This document shows positions 20,965-32,110 of a DNA stretch of 64,000 nucleotides, in pieces. The DNA is from Immersiella caudata (Eukaryota; Ascomycota; Sordariomycetes; Sordariales; Lasiosphaeriaceae), in the NCBI GenBank assembly GCA_030512335.1, contig JAULSU010000003.1, positions 5,394,001-5,458,000 on the forward strand, in the 5' to 3' direction. The position numbers were made by a program, and so were the translations under genes. How positions within the stretch are numbered: the stretch's first letter is position 1; every line of letters starts with the position of its first letter. The notes under the pieces are model-generated. The model was not told the origin of the DNA and searched no databases. It saw nothing but the letters and a program-made list of their open reading frames with translations.

Positions 20965-21720
20965 TCAAAGCATCAAAAACACGCCCATCAGCACCCCCAA
21001 CAACCCCCAAACCCACCCCGACCACATCACCCTCGCCCCCTCCGACTTCCCTCCCCCTCCCGCCCCACCACCCACCGCCCCCACCGCACAACTCCTCCCG
21101 TTAAGCTCATCCTTCGGCCCCAACCCAAGATCCGTACTAGGCCCAATACACCTCTCTGCACAAACGCTCCCCTTCTTCCTATAATCCACCTTCAAATACC
21201 CCTTATACCCCTTCTCCCCGTCATCCAACCAATTCGTCTCGATCCACCCACACTGTCTACACCCCTGTCCAAACAACTCATCCATCAGCGCCCTCACCTC
21301 CTGGAAAGTCAACGACCGGGCCCCATTGAAGCCCTCGAGGAAAGCACAGATGGCGCCGTCGAGAATGTCAATGTTGAATGAGAATGCTGGGCCTCCGATG
21401 GGACCGAGGGAGGCGCCGAGATCGATACCCCAGGATTTGGAGAAGCAGATGATGTTGTCGTTATTGCAAAAGATGGTCCCGTTGGGCATGGGGGAGGCGT
21501 GCATGCCGAGGTGGAGGGCTTCGATGGTGGAGACGGTTTGGCCGGTGGTGGGGATGGTGATGGTTTTGGGGACGAGGTCGCAGGCGGCAGAGGCGTCGGT
21601 GCAGCTGTGGGCGAAGCGGGGAGTTAGGTGGGAGGTGTCGGTGAGGGCGTGGGAGAGGGGCGGTGAGGACAAGAGGAGGAGGAGAGAGAGGAAGAGAGCC
21701 AGATAGGGGAGGGGTGCCAT
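20965..21720 (-). CDS. KP4-like cysteine-rich secreted protein, probably GPI-anchored
   Basis: An intronless 251-aa protein. Residues 1-25 form a signal peptide (MAPLPYLALFLSLLLLLSSP). The middle resembles the KP4 killer-toxin-like fold found in many fungi: an ICAFLEG segment near residue 122, a helical stretch ending LFGQGCRQCG near residue 150, then a GYLKVDY strand and a VCAERC pair. At least ten cysteines are present. After residue 200 come a glycine-rich linker and a hydrophobic end (WVWGLLGVLMGVFLML), the usual signal for a GPI anchor. Founding members of the family are small, free, secreted inhibitors of competing fungi; an anchored version would instead stay on the cell surface. That difference makes function uncertain, and toxicity should not be assumed. 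It neighbours the small secreted array. Confidence 0.7.
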   Translation of the reverse strand: MAPLPYLALFLSLLLLLSSPPLSHALTDTSHLTPRFAHSCTDASAACDLVPKTITIPTTGQTVSTIEALHLGMHASPMPNGTIFCNNDNIICFSKSWGIDLGASLGPIGGPAFSFNIDILDGAICAFLEGFNGARSLTFQEVRALMDELFGQGCRQCGWIETNWLDDGEKGYKGYLKVDYRKKGSVCAERCIGPSTDLGLGPKDELNGRSCAVGAVGGGAGGGGKSEGARVMWSGWVWGLLGVLMGVFLML

Positions 21721-23782
21721 CTTTGTCGAGATTGGGTGGGTTCGTTGGTGTAAGTTTGTCTTGTCTCCGGGTGGGAATAGTTCGAGGGAACTTGAATGGG
21801 ACCATCGTCGAGTTCCTCTCGCCCCTACTTGTAGTGCTTGGGATCATGGTTGATCAGGGTACCTATGTTGCCGTGCTTCCTGTCAAAGATGGCAAGGCTG
21901 GCAAAGTCCCGGCCCCAGTTGATGCAACTCTCCTAGAATGACCTCTGCCCCCGCGCCGTCGTCAATTCTGGCCAATCCTGAATCAACATCGCCGACACCA
22001 AGGCTGGCAGCCTCCTGTCGTGAACCCCAGGATTGAGGGGAGCCTAGATCATACCCAATGGGGATGATCCGACTCCAAGTCTTGCGCATCTGCAATGCAG
22101 AGTCGAGGCTAGGCACCGGGGACCGAAGGTGATGGTTGTGGGGTCTGGACTGGCGGCGACGGTTGGCGATCGCTATCGCGAACTTGAAAGCCAGCAGACA
22201 CCACAACCCAGCGCAGAAGGTCGTTCCTCAACACTGTAACCTATCGATAACCCCTGTGATGATATGTACGCCATATTGATCCGTGGCTGACTCACGTTCT
22301 GGCAACCTGCCTTCCCGGAACGCCCGTCCTGATTGGCCAGCGCCCAGCGTTCAAGTTGGCCAGAGTCCATATTCGACGAACCACAATGCTGGTATACCCC
22401 GTATATGCTGTCATGATAGATAGTATTAGTTGTATAGGTACCAAACAGGGTATGTTGGGTTGGCAGTCGAGCTCCTGGGTGGCGAGTCGGGATTGCTGAG
22501 GGATGATGTGCGTTTCTGGGTCTCCACTGTATTCGCCAAATCGATGGGATTTGCAGGTGAACAGTCCCGTCGAAGGTCCGAAGCCCATTCAGAGGAGTCG
22601 AAAATGGAGCTTTGTTTGCGCTACATTGTGTGTATTCAGAGTTGGCTTCCATTTTCAGGGGCGTCGAAGGGTTTCCGTGAGGCTTGGATCCTGCTTGTGC
22701 CATCCCAGTCACCGTGGCTCTGCATCTCCAACTTCTAGGTATTGCATGGACTGTAGAGTTGCATTGAAGGAGGAACTATTTTCCGAACCGCTGTCGAACA
22801 GTGGCGTGAGCCCGCCTGACCTGAGTGATAACGCTGCTATTCGATTTTCGGCGGAGGACAGACGCCTGGTTGGCCATGAAGTCCCTTTGTGGACTGCGTA
22901 GGCTCTGACTCCATGGTAGGCGATCAGGGATAAGACCGTGTCATCGGGTGCCGTAACTCATGGCCTACAAACATGTGTGTCGCTGGCACTTCTTTTCCGT
23001 GAGGGACTGGTGTCAATTTGCCCATCTGGGCGGCAGTTGCGCTGTCCAGGATTGTGAGGCCTCGCTAATCGCGGCGCAGCGACTAGGGTCAAGTGCTCCC
23101 GTGGCCCAAGCGTTCAGCCCTGGAGGGCAGCGGACGTTTCCCCCTGAGCTGTTCTTTTCCCCAATCGTGGCACGTTCTGGCCAACCGCTCCACATTTTCA
23201 GCAGCCACAAACAGTTGGCGCACTTGGCTGTCGAACCCTCAAACACAGTCCCAGGATGTTACCAACGGAAGCTGCTGGCAAACCGGCCATTGCCAGTTCC
23301 GTCATCCCACGTCCCGAACCGGTTATCTCCACGACAGTGACGCTCTGTGGAACCGGCAACCGCGAAAATAGACGAGTAAACACGCGGGGGCAACACAGCC
23401 ACCACATAGCTGACGACTGCAATTGCCATGTCGACCTGAGGACAAAGTTGCGATGTCTCGGTCACTCCAGGCATGTGCCGGGGAAAGAACATCATAAGAC
23501 AATGCCCCTGATTCTTTGTCAGGAGCGACGACAATCGCGTTCAACCGCTGCAGCTCTGGCTGACCGCTTTCCGTCCAAACTTCGAGCCCCTCGCGACCCC
23601 TCTATCCACCACGTTATCCTGCTTGCATGTCCCGGCCCGATCTAACGCGGGGCCACGACAAGGGTGCGACAAGAGGCCGCACAGCTGGAGCGTTGGGCAC
23701 CTTTGTCGCGGCTCTCCGACAACGACGGTTTTCTGAACCGTCCTCTACATCGTCACCTCGGGGCCGCCCAGATTCGACGAGG
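21721..23782. other. Intergenic, 2.1 kb, nothing supported
   Basis: Several open frames of 70-180 codons exist on both strands. None shows domain motifs, signal peptides or consistent splice structure. The segment separates the accessory array from the conserved block to the right. Confidence 0.45.
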
Positions 23783-25835
23783 ATGGCGGCGAAGCCGCAG
23801 GTGGAAGCGAGATCCCTCTCTGACATCAATTACGTGGCCGCCAATCCCCCGCAATACCCCCACCATCCAGAAGTCAGAGAGTCGCTCACACTCTACATCT
23901 CGAGAGTGCCAGGCACGCGAGGTTCGTATCCCCACCACTCTTGCGGCGATTTTTACCAATAATCGTGCAGACATCATCCTCTCGACCCTCAAACCGCAGC
24001 GCAAAAACGTAACGGGCGAAGACGTTGCGAACTCGCTCTACTACGTCCATCTCGATCTCCCGACCGACGAGCTGCTCGCAGCGCCGACGCGCCGCCTCCA
24101 AAATACTACATCGCCTCGATCTAGCGGCGAGAGCGCGAGGAGTACAATCCCGAGGAAGCCACTCCCACCGAGCGCGAGGGTCCACAAGCCAGAAAACAAT
24201 GTTTCGACTACATCGACGGGACAACAGCCCGTTGGGCCAGCTACGGCGACACCGGTGGGGGAAACTGCGAAAGTACAGCCCGAGAACCCCTTATCCGCTA
24301 CATTCACGTCAAACCCGTCGTCCCACGACGCGGTGCTAGAAGAATCGTCGGAGCAACCTCCGGAGCTACCTCCCCGGCCGCAGGCTAGAGTGCCACCTTC
24401 TTCAAGTATTCCTTTTGTGCGAAGGCCCCTTGGCCCAAGACCGCTCGTTACTCCTGAGCGAGAATTTTCAGGACCTTCGGGCTTCCCAGCACAAGAAAGG
24501 CCCATCACTCCCACTCACAGCCCCCAATCCATCCAGCCCTCACAAGTTGTCTCGCCGTCCCACGGGGTGAGCCCATTTGGCGCTTGGTCGCCGAGCAAGG
24601 CGGGTCGTAAGCCCTCAGTCTTGCCATTCTCCTTGACACTGATCCGTCGCGATGCTACAACTAGCGGGCAGTGGAATATCGGCAAGATCTCATCCTTCCA
24701 GACCAACATACCGACGCCGGAGACGGCGGACCCACGGCTGAACCCCGAGGATATGGGGGACCTGTCTCGAGCGCAGAAAATTGACATCAAGATCGAGACC
24801 TCGGGCTACGCCAAGTACCGCGGGATGCCGAGCATCGCGACAGTGGATGCATACCGGCCGGGCTCTGGGCAGTCCTTTGCACAGGCGATGAAGGGCCTTG
24901 CGCCAGCACCTGGCACGGGTAGCACAGTTCCAACAGTCAAGGGAAGTGTGGACACATCGGAGGATGGGTTTCGGCGGCAGGTTGTTATGGCGTATTCCAA
25001 AACGTGGAGCGCCAACTCAAAGGCATGGACGACCAACATCAAGAACACCTTTCAGCGGCACAGGGCAGGAAGCTCCGCTGCGGACGGGCGGGAAAACTAC
25101 GCCCCCGCAGATCTCGCACCACCCCGCGGGGGGTTCCACCGCAGGGGCGGGAGCGAGTCCTCGGTCGACTCCGTGACCTGGGGAGATGGGCGACCTTCTG
25201 GGACTGCGAAAGCCAACGACCCTGTCAGTCCGCAAGACGGAGGAAGATCTTCTCCGCCAACCTTGACAACGGAACCTGGACCTGGTCTAAAGCCCAAGGG
25301 GTACATTTTCGTCAGTCCTTGGGAGGGACGGTGCGAATTTCGCACCAGCACGAATGGACGAAGCCTCAAATGCAGACACATCCTTGACCCAAAGAGCCAC
25401 AAGTTCAACCCCGCCGCCGTGGCACAGAACATCCGTGATGCGCAGGCAATGGGTCGGTCTCGAGGAGACGAGTTGACCTCCGCACTCGCTGGCGCTAAGC
25501 CCGTCAGCGAGCTCAGGTTCAACCTTCCCAGCACCACTCAATCCAAGGCTGCGCATGGCGAGGGCGGCAAAGGAAAGTGGGATCCTCATCTTTTGCACGG
25601 CCAGTTCAGCAAGCTACTGCATCTGGAGCCGCGGAGCAGCGATGAGGACGATCTGGAAGACGACGATGCGCCCATGGACTTGAGTTTGGGCAAGGAGAGT
25701 GCCGGTGGAGGGCACAAGGGAAATCGGGCGAAGCTGGGGAAATTGATCATCCACGACGAAGGGCTCAAGATGCTGGACTTGGTAGTTGCGGCAAATGTTG
25801 GTGTGTGGTGGACAGCATGGGAGCGGACATTTTAG
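23783..25835 (+). CDS. Conserved Pro/Ser-rich fungal protein of unknown function
   Basis: A 667-aa protein. Exon 1 (23783-23921) begins MAAKPQVEARSLSDINYVAA and holds a conserved stretch ending LYISRVPGTR. A 49-bp phase-1 intron (23922-23970, GTTCGT to GTGCAG) joins it to DIILSTLKPQRKNVTGEDVA, which restores a continuous conserved N-terminal domain of about 85 residues. An open frame that runs through the intron region from further upstream would lose this domain, so it was rejected. The middle (residues 100-300) is rich in Pro and Ser and looks disordered. A second conserved block lies near residues 470-560 (GYIFVSPWEGRCEFRTS, LKCRH), and an acidic patch follows. From memory, close relatives in other ascomycetes are labelled oxidoreductase-like, but I see no nucleotide-binding motif, so no enzyme function is assigned. 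Confidence 0.78.
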
Positions 25836-26404
25836 GTCCATTTTTACCTCATCTTAGCGTAGTGTCCAAGGACAAGGAAGCTGGACTTTGGAAGGACATT
25901 TTAGCATTTACCATCTCGTTACAAAACGCGACCGGCAGTGGAGGGTTAGGCATCATGACAAATACCACAAAGATACCAAGATAGACAATCCTGAGTTGAT
26001 CATATGAATTGTTTGCTTTCGCAGGAAGTCCAATCACCTTCTCGTCAAGGGCAAGTTTCGGGAGCTCGATGAGGGGTATCACGTGCGCAGTCACGCCTCG
26101 CCCCACATCCCGTCAACCTTCCCAATCAGAGCCCGAGAATTGTAATCCGGCCAATGCTCGCCCCCAAAATCCCGAAGCTTTGCTCGACCTTCGGGGATCC
26201 ATCACGTCAACCGTCGCCGGGGAGCTCGCCACAACTCTCGCCTCCCACCCCTCCACGCCCCGTGCGACAGGCACATTTCACCGAAGCACCTCCTGCCACG
26301 TCCAATTGACCCCGTCGAACCCCCGACCGTCAATCCGACGCCCTCGCTCCCGCTCGCGAAGCTTCACCTCTCCGAAACACCGCACCTCACCTCCAGTACC
26401 CACC
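25836..26404. other. Intergenic, NDUFS8 promoter
   Basis: About 570 bp upstream of the complex I gene. The last 200 bp are rich in C and A, as expected of a fungal promoter and 5' UTR. No gene was seen. Confidence 0.5.
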
Positions 26405-27321
26405 ATGCTCCCTACCACCACCGCAGCCTCTATGGCTGCCCGCCAGCTCGTCCTCGCCCGCGGAGGATTGCCCTCCGCCGCTGCAGCTGCGTCCATCCTC
26501 CTCCGCACAGCAATGGCTCAGCGACAAGCGCGCGGCTACGCGACGCCGTCGGGCCCGCCGCCGAAGAACTTTCGCATGCGACCGCCTACATCATGGGATC
26601 AGGAGGCTGAGGGGACCATTACCAAGGTTGGGAAATACTTTTTGTTGACGGAGATGTTTCGCGGCATGTACGTGCTGTTGGAGCAGTTCTTCCGGCCGCC
26701 GTGAGTGTTCCTTGCCGGGTGTGGGATGGGAACGGGACGGGAGCTAACATGGGGTAGATATACGATTTACTATCCGTTCGAGAAGGTGTGTACACACCCT
26801 GGGAGGGAGAGGTGATGTGAGAAGTGGAAATGCTGATGGCGGATAGGGTCCCATCTCGCCTCGCTTCCGCGGTGAGCACGCCCTCCGACGGTATCCCTCC
26901 GGCGAAGAACGCTGCATCGCTTGCAAGCTCTGCGAGGCCATCTGCCCGGCGCAGGCCATCACGATCGAGGCTGAGGAGCGTGCTGATGGCTCCCGACGAA
27001 CGACCCGCTACGATATCGACATGACCAAGTGCATCTACTGCGGTTTCTGCCAGGAGTCATGTCCCGTTGATGCTATTGTCGAGTCTCCCAATGCTGAGTA
27101 CGCCACTGAGACTCGCGAGGAGCTTCTTTACAACAAGGGTACGTTTTTCATGAGCATGGGTTTGGGATCGTTGTCCACACCACTTGTTTTATGCTACATC
27201 TGGCTGGTCTCGCTTGGGGAACGGGCTTGCTAACAGCTTTGCAGAAAAGTTGCTTTCCAACGGAGACAAGTGGGAGCCGGAGCTGGCTGCGGTGATCAGG
27301 GCGGATTCTCCGTATAGATAA
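26405..27321 (+). CDS. NDUFS8: NADH dehydrogenase 23-kDa (TYKY) iron-sulfur subunit, complex I
   Basis: The product is the nuclear-encoded TYKY subunit of mitochondrial complex I, a homologue of NDUFS8 and bacterial NuoI, which carries clusters N6a and N6b of the electron path to ubiquinone. Exons are 26405-26700, 26758-26785, 26847-27138 and 27245-27321, about 230 aa. Exon 2 is only 28 bp (YTIYYPFEK). Two ferredoxin motifs are visible, CIACKLCEAICP and CIYCGFCQESCP, followed by the typical VDAIVESPNAEYATETREEL. The first 45 or so residues are rich in Ala and Arg and lack acids, ending GYATPSGPPP, a clear mitochondrial targeting sequence. All four exons join in phase. The gene for mitochondrial acyl carrier protein, also tied to complex I, lies 466 bp downstream on the same strand. 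Confidence 0.97.
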
Positions 27322-27787
27322 ACCGTTGCTTCGGATTCGGCGATGACGGAACGGCGCGGGAGAAATTGTAGATAGAGTTGTACATATGGTAGCCTGCACT
27401 AAAACGCAGAGGTCTCTTTGATTGAGCTGTTCTATTTGTTTGCATCTTTTCTTCAAAGGCGATATTGAGCGGCCACGCATGGCAATTTGTGAAATCAATG
27501 ACGCTAACACTTGCTGACCAAATTCATCGGCCAATTCGTTAGCGGAAAGCGAAGAGCCTGTGCTTTGTTCAATGCCACGTGACATTGCACGGGCCACCAA
27601 GCTTGCAGCTGCCCCGAGCTTGGAAGCTGCATCCCGACGTTTGGCGAGAAATTTATCGTCACTTCTCTGTTTCCTGTGCCAACAACCGTCTCCGACCACC
27701 CCCATACTATCTCCCTCCTCACGAGTCCGATTCCGCCCCGAGCCGCATCAATTCGTCACGCTTGTTCTCGCGCAGTAGATATCCGCC

Positions 27788-28598
27788 ATGTTCCGCACCG
27801 CCGTTCTCCGATCCACCGCCGCCGCTGTGCGAACCGCCGCGCGCCCCATCTCCTCCAACGCCGCCAGGAGATTAGCCATTGGCGTCGCTGCCCCCCGAGT
27901 GTCGGTTTTCTCTGCTCCCAAGGTCGTTGCATGGCAATCGGTGCGATGCTACGCCTCGGCTGGTGGTCTCGACAGGAAGGACGTCTACGACCGCATCAAG
28001 CAGCTCCTCGCGGGCTTTGACAAGGTGCGTGGTTCTGCCGCTTGAAATCTCGCCTCTCTCCGCGGCGAGCGGGTCTTTGGAGAGGGATCTCCCATCTGGG
28101 CTACCGGCATGCGCGGAAGAGGCAGATTGCGCGTTGATTGAGTTCTGAGGAAGCTAACATTTATGGCTGCAGGTCAACGACCCTACCAACGTGAGTTCGC
28201 CGTCGTCCGGGGCATCCGACAAGAAACGCGATTTGCGTCAATTGCTTGGTTAGATCTAACGCGGGGTGGGAAATAGATCACAGAGACCGCACACTTCGCA
28301 AATGACCTCGGTCTGGACAGCCTTGATACCGTTGAGGTCGTGATGGCGATTGAGGAGGTACGGAAGCCCTATCACGAACAGGCCTTTTCCTTCTTGGCCA
28401 GGCGTGGTGCTGGAGACATGCGGAAACTGACGGAGATTTCGGTATAGGAATTTAGCATTGAGATCCCCGATAAGGATGCCGACACCATCCACAGCGGTAT
28501 GCTCTTTTTGCCCGAGCAGCTGCGGGACCAGACGCTAACATGCGGGAACAGTGGAAAAGGCGGTTGAGTACATCCTCAGCCAACCCGATGCGAACTAA
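27788..28598 (+). CDS. NDUFAB1: Mitochondrial acyl carrier protein (complex I accessory subunit)
   Basis: The product is the mitochondrial acyl carrier protein, about 143 aa before import, serving type II fatty-acid and lipoate synthesis and also bound to complex I and LYR proteins. Exons are 27788-28024, 28173-28190, 28277-28357, 28448-28496 and 28552-28598. The second exon is an 18-bp microexon (VNDPTN). The 4'-phosphopantetheine site is the Ser in DLGLDSLDTVEVVMAIEE. The end IPDKDADTIHSVEKAVEYIL is typical. The N-terminus (FRTAVLRSTAAAVRTAARP) is a mitochondrial targeting sequence. All junctions keep frame, and ag/GT borders are canonical. Its place right after NDUFS8 puts two complex I proteins side by side. 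Confidence 0.96.
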
Positions 28599-30535
28599 GC
28601 GGGACAGACTCTGTTCCACCTGTACCATATCACGATTCAGACGATCGGAGCAGACAACGCCACTCCCTGGTCATTATAGACGGTGGACGACGACTCGGGA
28701 TGGGTAGATAATTCTGTTGTTGGCCAGCTTGCATCTGTTCAGATGTTGCGCTGCCTTGTGTGAGAATACCGTTACATATTACAATGCAAAGAGGAAGCGC
28801 GCGGCTTCCCGTCGTCTCTGCTTGTTATTCGTCGAGTCACATAGGATGTCGAAGAGATCAAGCTTGACTTTGGACAGGCGTGCGGAACAGTTGCTCCGAG
28901 CGCTTTGGGATTTCAGGGGCTTGTCGGGACTCGAAACGAAGCCACTGACCTCCGTTTCCCAGGACGACTCTCACCTCGGCCGTTTCTAGTTCACAGCCTC
29001 CATCGAGACAACCCACGTCGCGCACTTAATGAGTCACCGCCACCCAACCTGGGCATCTAGACTACGTGGCCTTCGCCGACCGACTTCTCTTACCAGTCGC
29101 GTGCATGTTCGGTCGGTCAAGCAGCTATGCGCCGCGCCCTCCACTGAAGCTCTCGTTGCGGCAACTCGGAAGGCTTCCGTGCGCCAAGGCACCAGCGACC
29201 GAACGCCCCGGCATTCTTCCCCGACAAAGGAGGACTGGAATTTCATCATACGATGGTTGCCACCCCTTCGCCAACTCCTACCACCGAAAAGCCAACTGTC
29301 AGTTGCCCGACCGCTGCCTCCTCACCATAACCACTCACCGAAGCCACCATATTACCAACTAACCCCAGACACGTCGACAACGCCATGTCAGGCAGTTTTG
29401 CATGTGACTCCCGCCTTGTTTGTCGACCCAAACCAGGCTATGAGATATCTAACCGCAAGGCACACGGTCAGACCTGGCCAGGCCGGTTGACCGGCCCCTG
29501 CGCAGCCGACCAGCGCCACCCGCAAGCTGGACAATAATTGACCATGGACAATAACTCACCATCCTCTACATTTGGCGCCCTCTGATCAAAATCCGTATTT
29601 GAACCCGACAAGGTGGGCAACGTGCATATATCCCTTGCCGGTGCGGGGTGCGGCGTGGCGGCGTGCGTGGCCTGAAGGAGGAGGCTGTGTATGGTCATCT
29701 TGGTGTGTTTCGAAACATGCGAACGTTGGGAGGGAGCGGGGGGCGGGGAGCCTCCCCGGTTTTGTTACCTAGTGCCTTGTTGCCTACGAGAGGTGCGCAG
29801 TGTGTGGTAATACGGAGATGATGGGCAAGACTGCAGGTACACATCACAACTTTAACGGGTGGGGTTGTGATTCGGGAGGTGGATCTTGAGGGGAGTTTTT
29901 TCTTGAGATTTGAGGGTTCTATGGCAGAGCCTCTGGAGTGGATTTGACTGGCTTTATCACGGGTTGGCGAGGCTTGTCGGGATGGGGGCGAACTACGGCA
30001 CGAGAGCAAGAACAGCGCTGAGAGAGACGCTATTTGAGGTTCTGTTCCCGTGTCTGGCTTCCGAGTTTCTTGGGGGTGCCGTGCAGCTCTGTTCGGCCTT
30101 TCGTCTTACCCGTTCCCTGGATTCAGAGGCCACTGCAATCTTGTTTTCTCAAATTGGCTTTACCATTATTGATTTCCAGTTCCGGATTGTTGAATTGGGC
30201 GATTCGGATGAAATTTAAACCTTTCATCACTCAACACTAGGAACCCCTTGATTTCGCACTGTCTGCATGCTGTCAAATCATCAAAGGTCAACCAGAGCTC
30301 CCGGCGGAATCGTTGGATATATCGATTTTGCCGCAATGTCAACTCAAACAAACCTTTGCTTGCCGAATACTCTGACTTGATACTAAGGAAGGTTTGTATT
30401 GTCGCTACAGATATCTCGCCATTCCTTGTCTTCTGCTACAGCAGGCAGCCGCGAACCTAATGTACAAAACCTAATGTCCAGCTTGATTTGAATTTTCTCT
30501 GATAATTTTTCGATCACGTTAATCTCCTTCAAAAT
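28599..30535. other. Intergenic, 1.9 kb, nothing supported
   Basis: Open frames up to 153 codons occur on both strands, but none has motifs, targeting sequences or a believable splice pattern. A T-rich stretch lies near 30100-30500. Confidence 0.4.
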
Positions 30536-31486
30536 GAGGAGCACCGAGACATCACCGATATCCAAGCACACTCGCCAAGAAACTGGGACAAACCAGTAGC
30601 TCGCCGCCACGCCTCGGGCCTGTAGACATTCCGCCGGCACCACCATTCCCCGTCCTACAGCTCCCCGCCGACATCATCATCATCATCCTCTACCGCGAAC
30701 ACCTCCCGACCGAATCCACCATTGCCCTCGCGCTCACATGCAAAGACCTCTCCCGCCTCATCTTCACCATCCCGCTCACCCTCCACTAACTTCGACACCC
30801 GCAAATCCCTCCTCCTCCTCGAAAAAGACCTCGGACACAGCCACTACTACTGCACCACCTGCTCCCACATGCAACCATTCCCCCCCATTGAGATCACATG
30901 GAGCTACAACCCCTCTCAACTCCGTAGCCAGCGCAAATGCATCCGAACCAACCTCTTCCAGTCCCACGAAAGCGGCTTCACAATCCACCACCCCCACGTC
31001 CGCCTCGTCATGAACCGCCTCTTCGGTCTAAATCACGGTCTCCCCCTCTCTATCTTCAACCGCGAGGACCTATTCGTGATTCTCACCGGCCTACTTGTAG
31101 CCGGCCCCGGAGGCAGAGCCATATGGGAAGAGACATGGTCAGCTCGCATCCTGCACAACGAACTCTTTCTCTCTTCGAAGCGAACAGTCCGTTGGGGCGC
31201 CGACCACGAGACTGAGGAGAAACTGCGTTCGGAGCTTGACACCAGGGCATATGCTATCTGCGGCCATGTGAATATGCAATTATTAAATTGGGTGGGTAAG
31301 GAGGAGTACATGTACACCTTTGCTGCGCTTCACCCCAAGACCAAACCAGTGATGGAGTGCAAGGACGTAGTCGGGGAGTGTGCACAATGTTTTACGGATT
31401 ACGATACGACCATTGAATCGCGATGGGTTGTGGAAAGATGGCGATCTCTTGTATACATAGCATCCATACCCAGTCCTATCGTATAG
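30536..31486 (+). pseudogene. F-box protein gene, frameshifted
   Basis: One frame encodes a leading proline-rich stretch and an F-box-like segment: VLQLPADIIIIILYREHLPT followed by STIALALTCKDLSRLIF, ending at TAA near 30789. The expected continuation is in another frame: NFDTRKSLLLLEKDLGHSHY and a CTTC pair, then an open C-terminal region to 31486 with cysteines at its end. Fungal F-box proteins of this type have the LLLLEKD stretch just after the F-box, so the two pieces belong together. No GT lies between them, so an intron cannot repair the break. The ATG at 30533-30535 runs into a TAG in its own frame after about 21 codons, a second break. Likely a decayed gene, though sequence error cannot be excluded. 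Confidence 0.6.
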
Positions 31487-32110
31487 TAGCACTACCATTA
31501 ATGTCCAATATTCCTAGTGAAGAGCGAATGGAGAGTCCCTCCAAAGTTACATCCCGACCCGATGGTCCGCTAGTAGGCAAAAACATCTCTGGTCCGTCAA
31601 ATTCACCAACCACCATTCACCCCGTTGTATGTCTTTTTCTCTCCCCATCATGTTTTCCTGACCTGCCAAACCAAACCCAACACCCGCCCCGGTAGAAGAT
31701 GCCAGACCCCAAACCTCCAAATTACCAACCCATTTTGCCCATTCCTTGCTTTTGTTTCCAAGCCGAGGGCCGTTGGTATTCACGTCTCATGCGTGCTCCA
31801 TCAACTTATGCTGTCCAAACTCTCGATAGCCAACAGCCCGACCATGAAGTGCGAGCAATGGGGCGATGGGCAAATGCCAAACAACAGAACTATGGAAGGA
31901 AAGCGCGGCCATTGTTGATGATCTATCCGACAAACCACCCCAGGTGGCGTCTCAAAGAGCGAGGTCTCGATCCAAGAGAAGAAAAGACAATGGTAGCAAA
32001 CACCTAGTACTCCGGCCGTGGCTCATACAATCATTTCGACCTCTGCCACGCCATGTCATTTGCAGCGCGGGGGGCATGCAGAACACCACATCTAAGCGGA
32101 AACTCGATGC
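31487..32110. other. Intergenic, 3' flanks
   Basis: Lies between the F-box relic and the 3' end of the CCCH gene. No gene was seen. Confidence 0.45.

Noticed and set aside
22173..22712. A 179-codon minus-strand frame
   Set aside because: No signal peptide, conserved motif or exon pattern like the nearby secreted family.
23664..25835. A single unspliced 723-codon protein
   Set aside because: Its first 100 residues look random, while a 49-bp intron gives a continuous conserved N-terminus starting at 23783.
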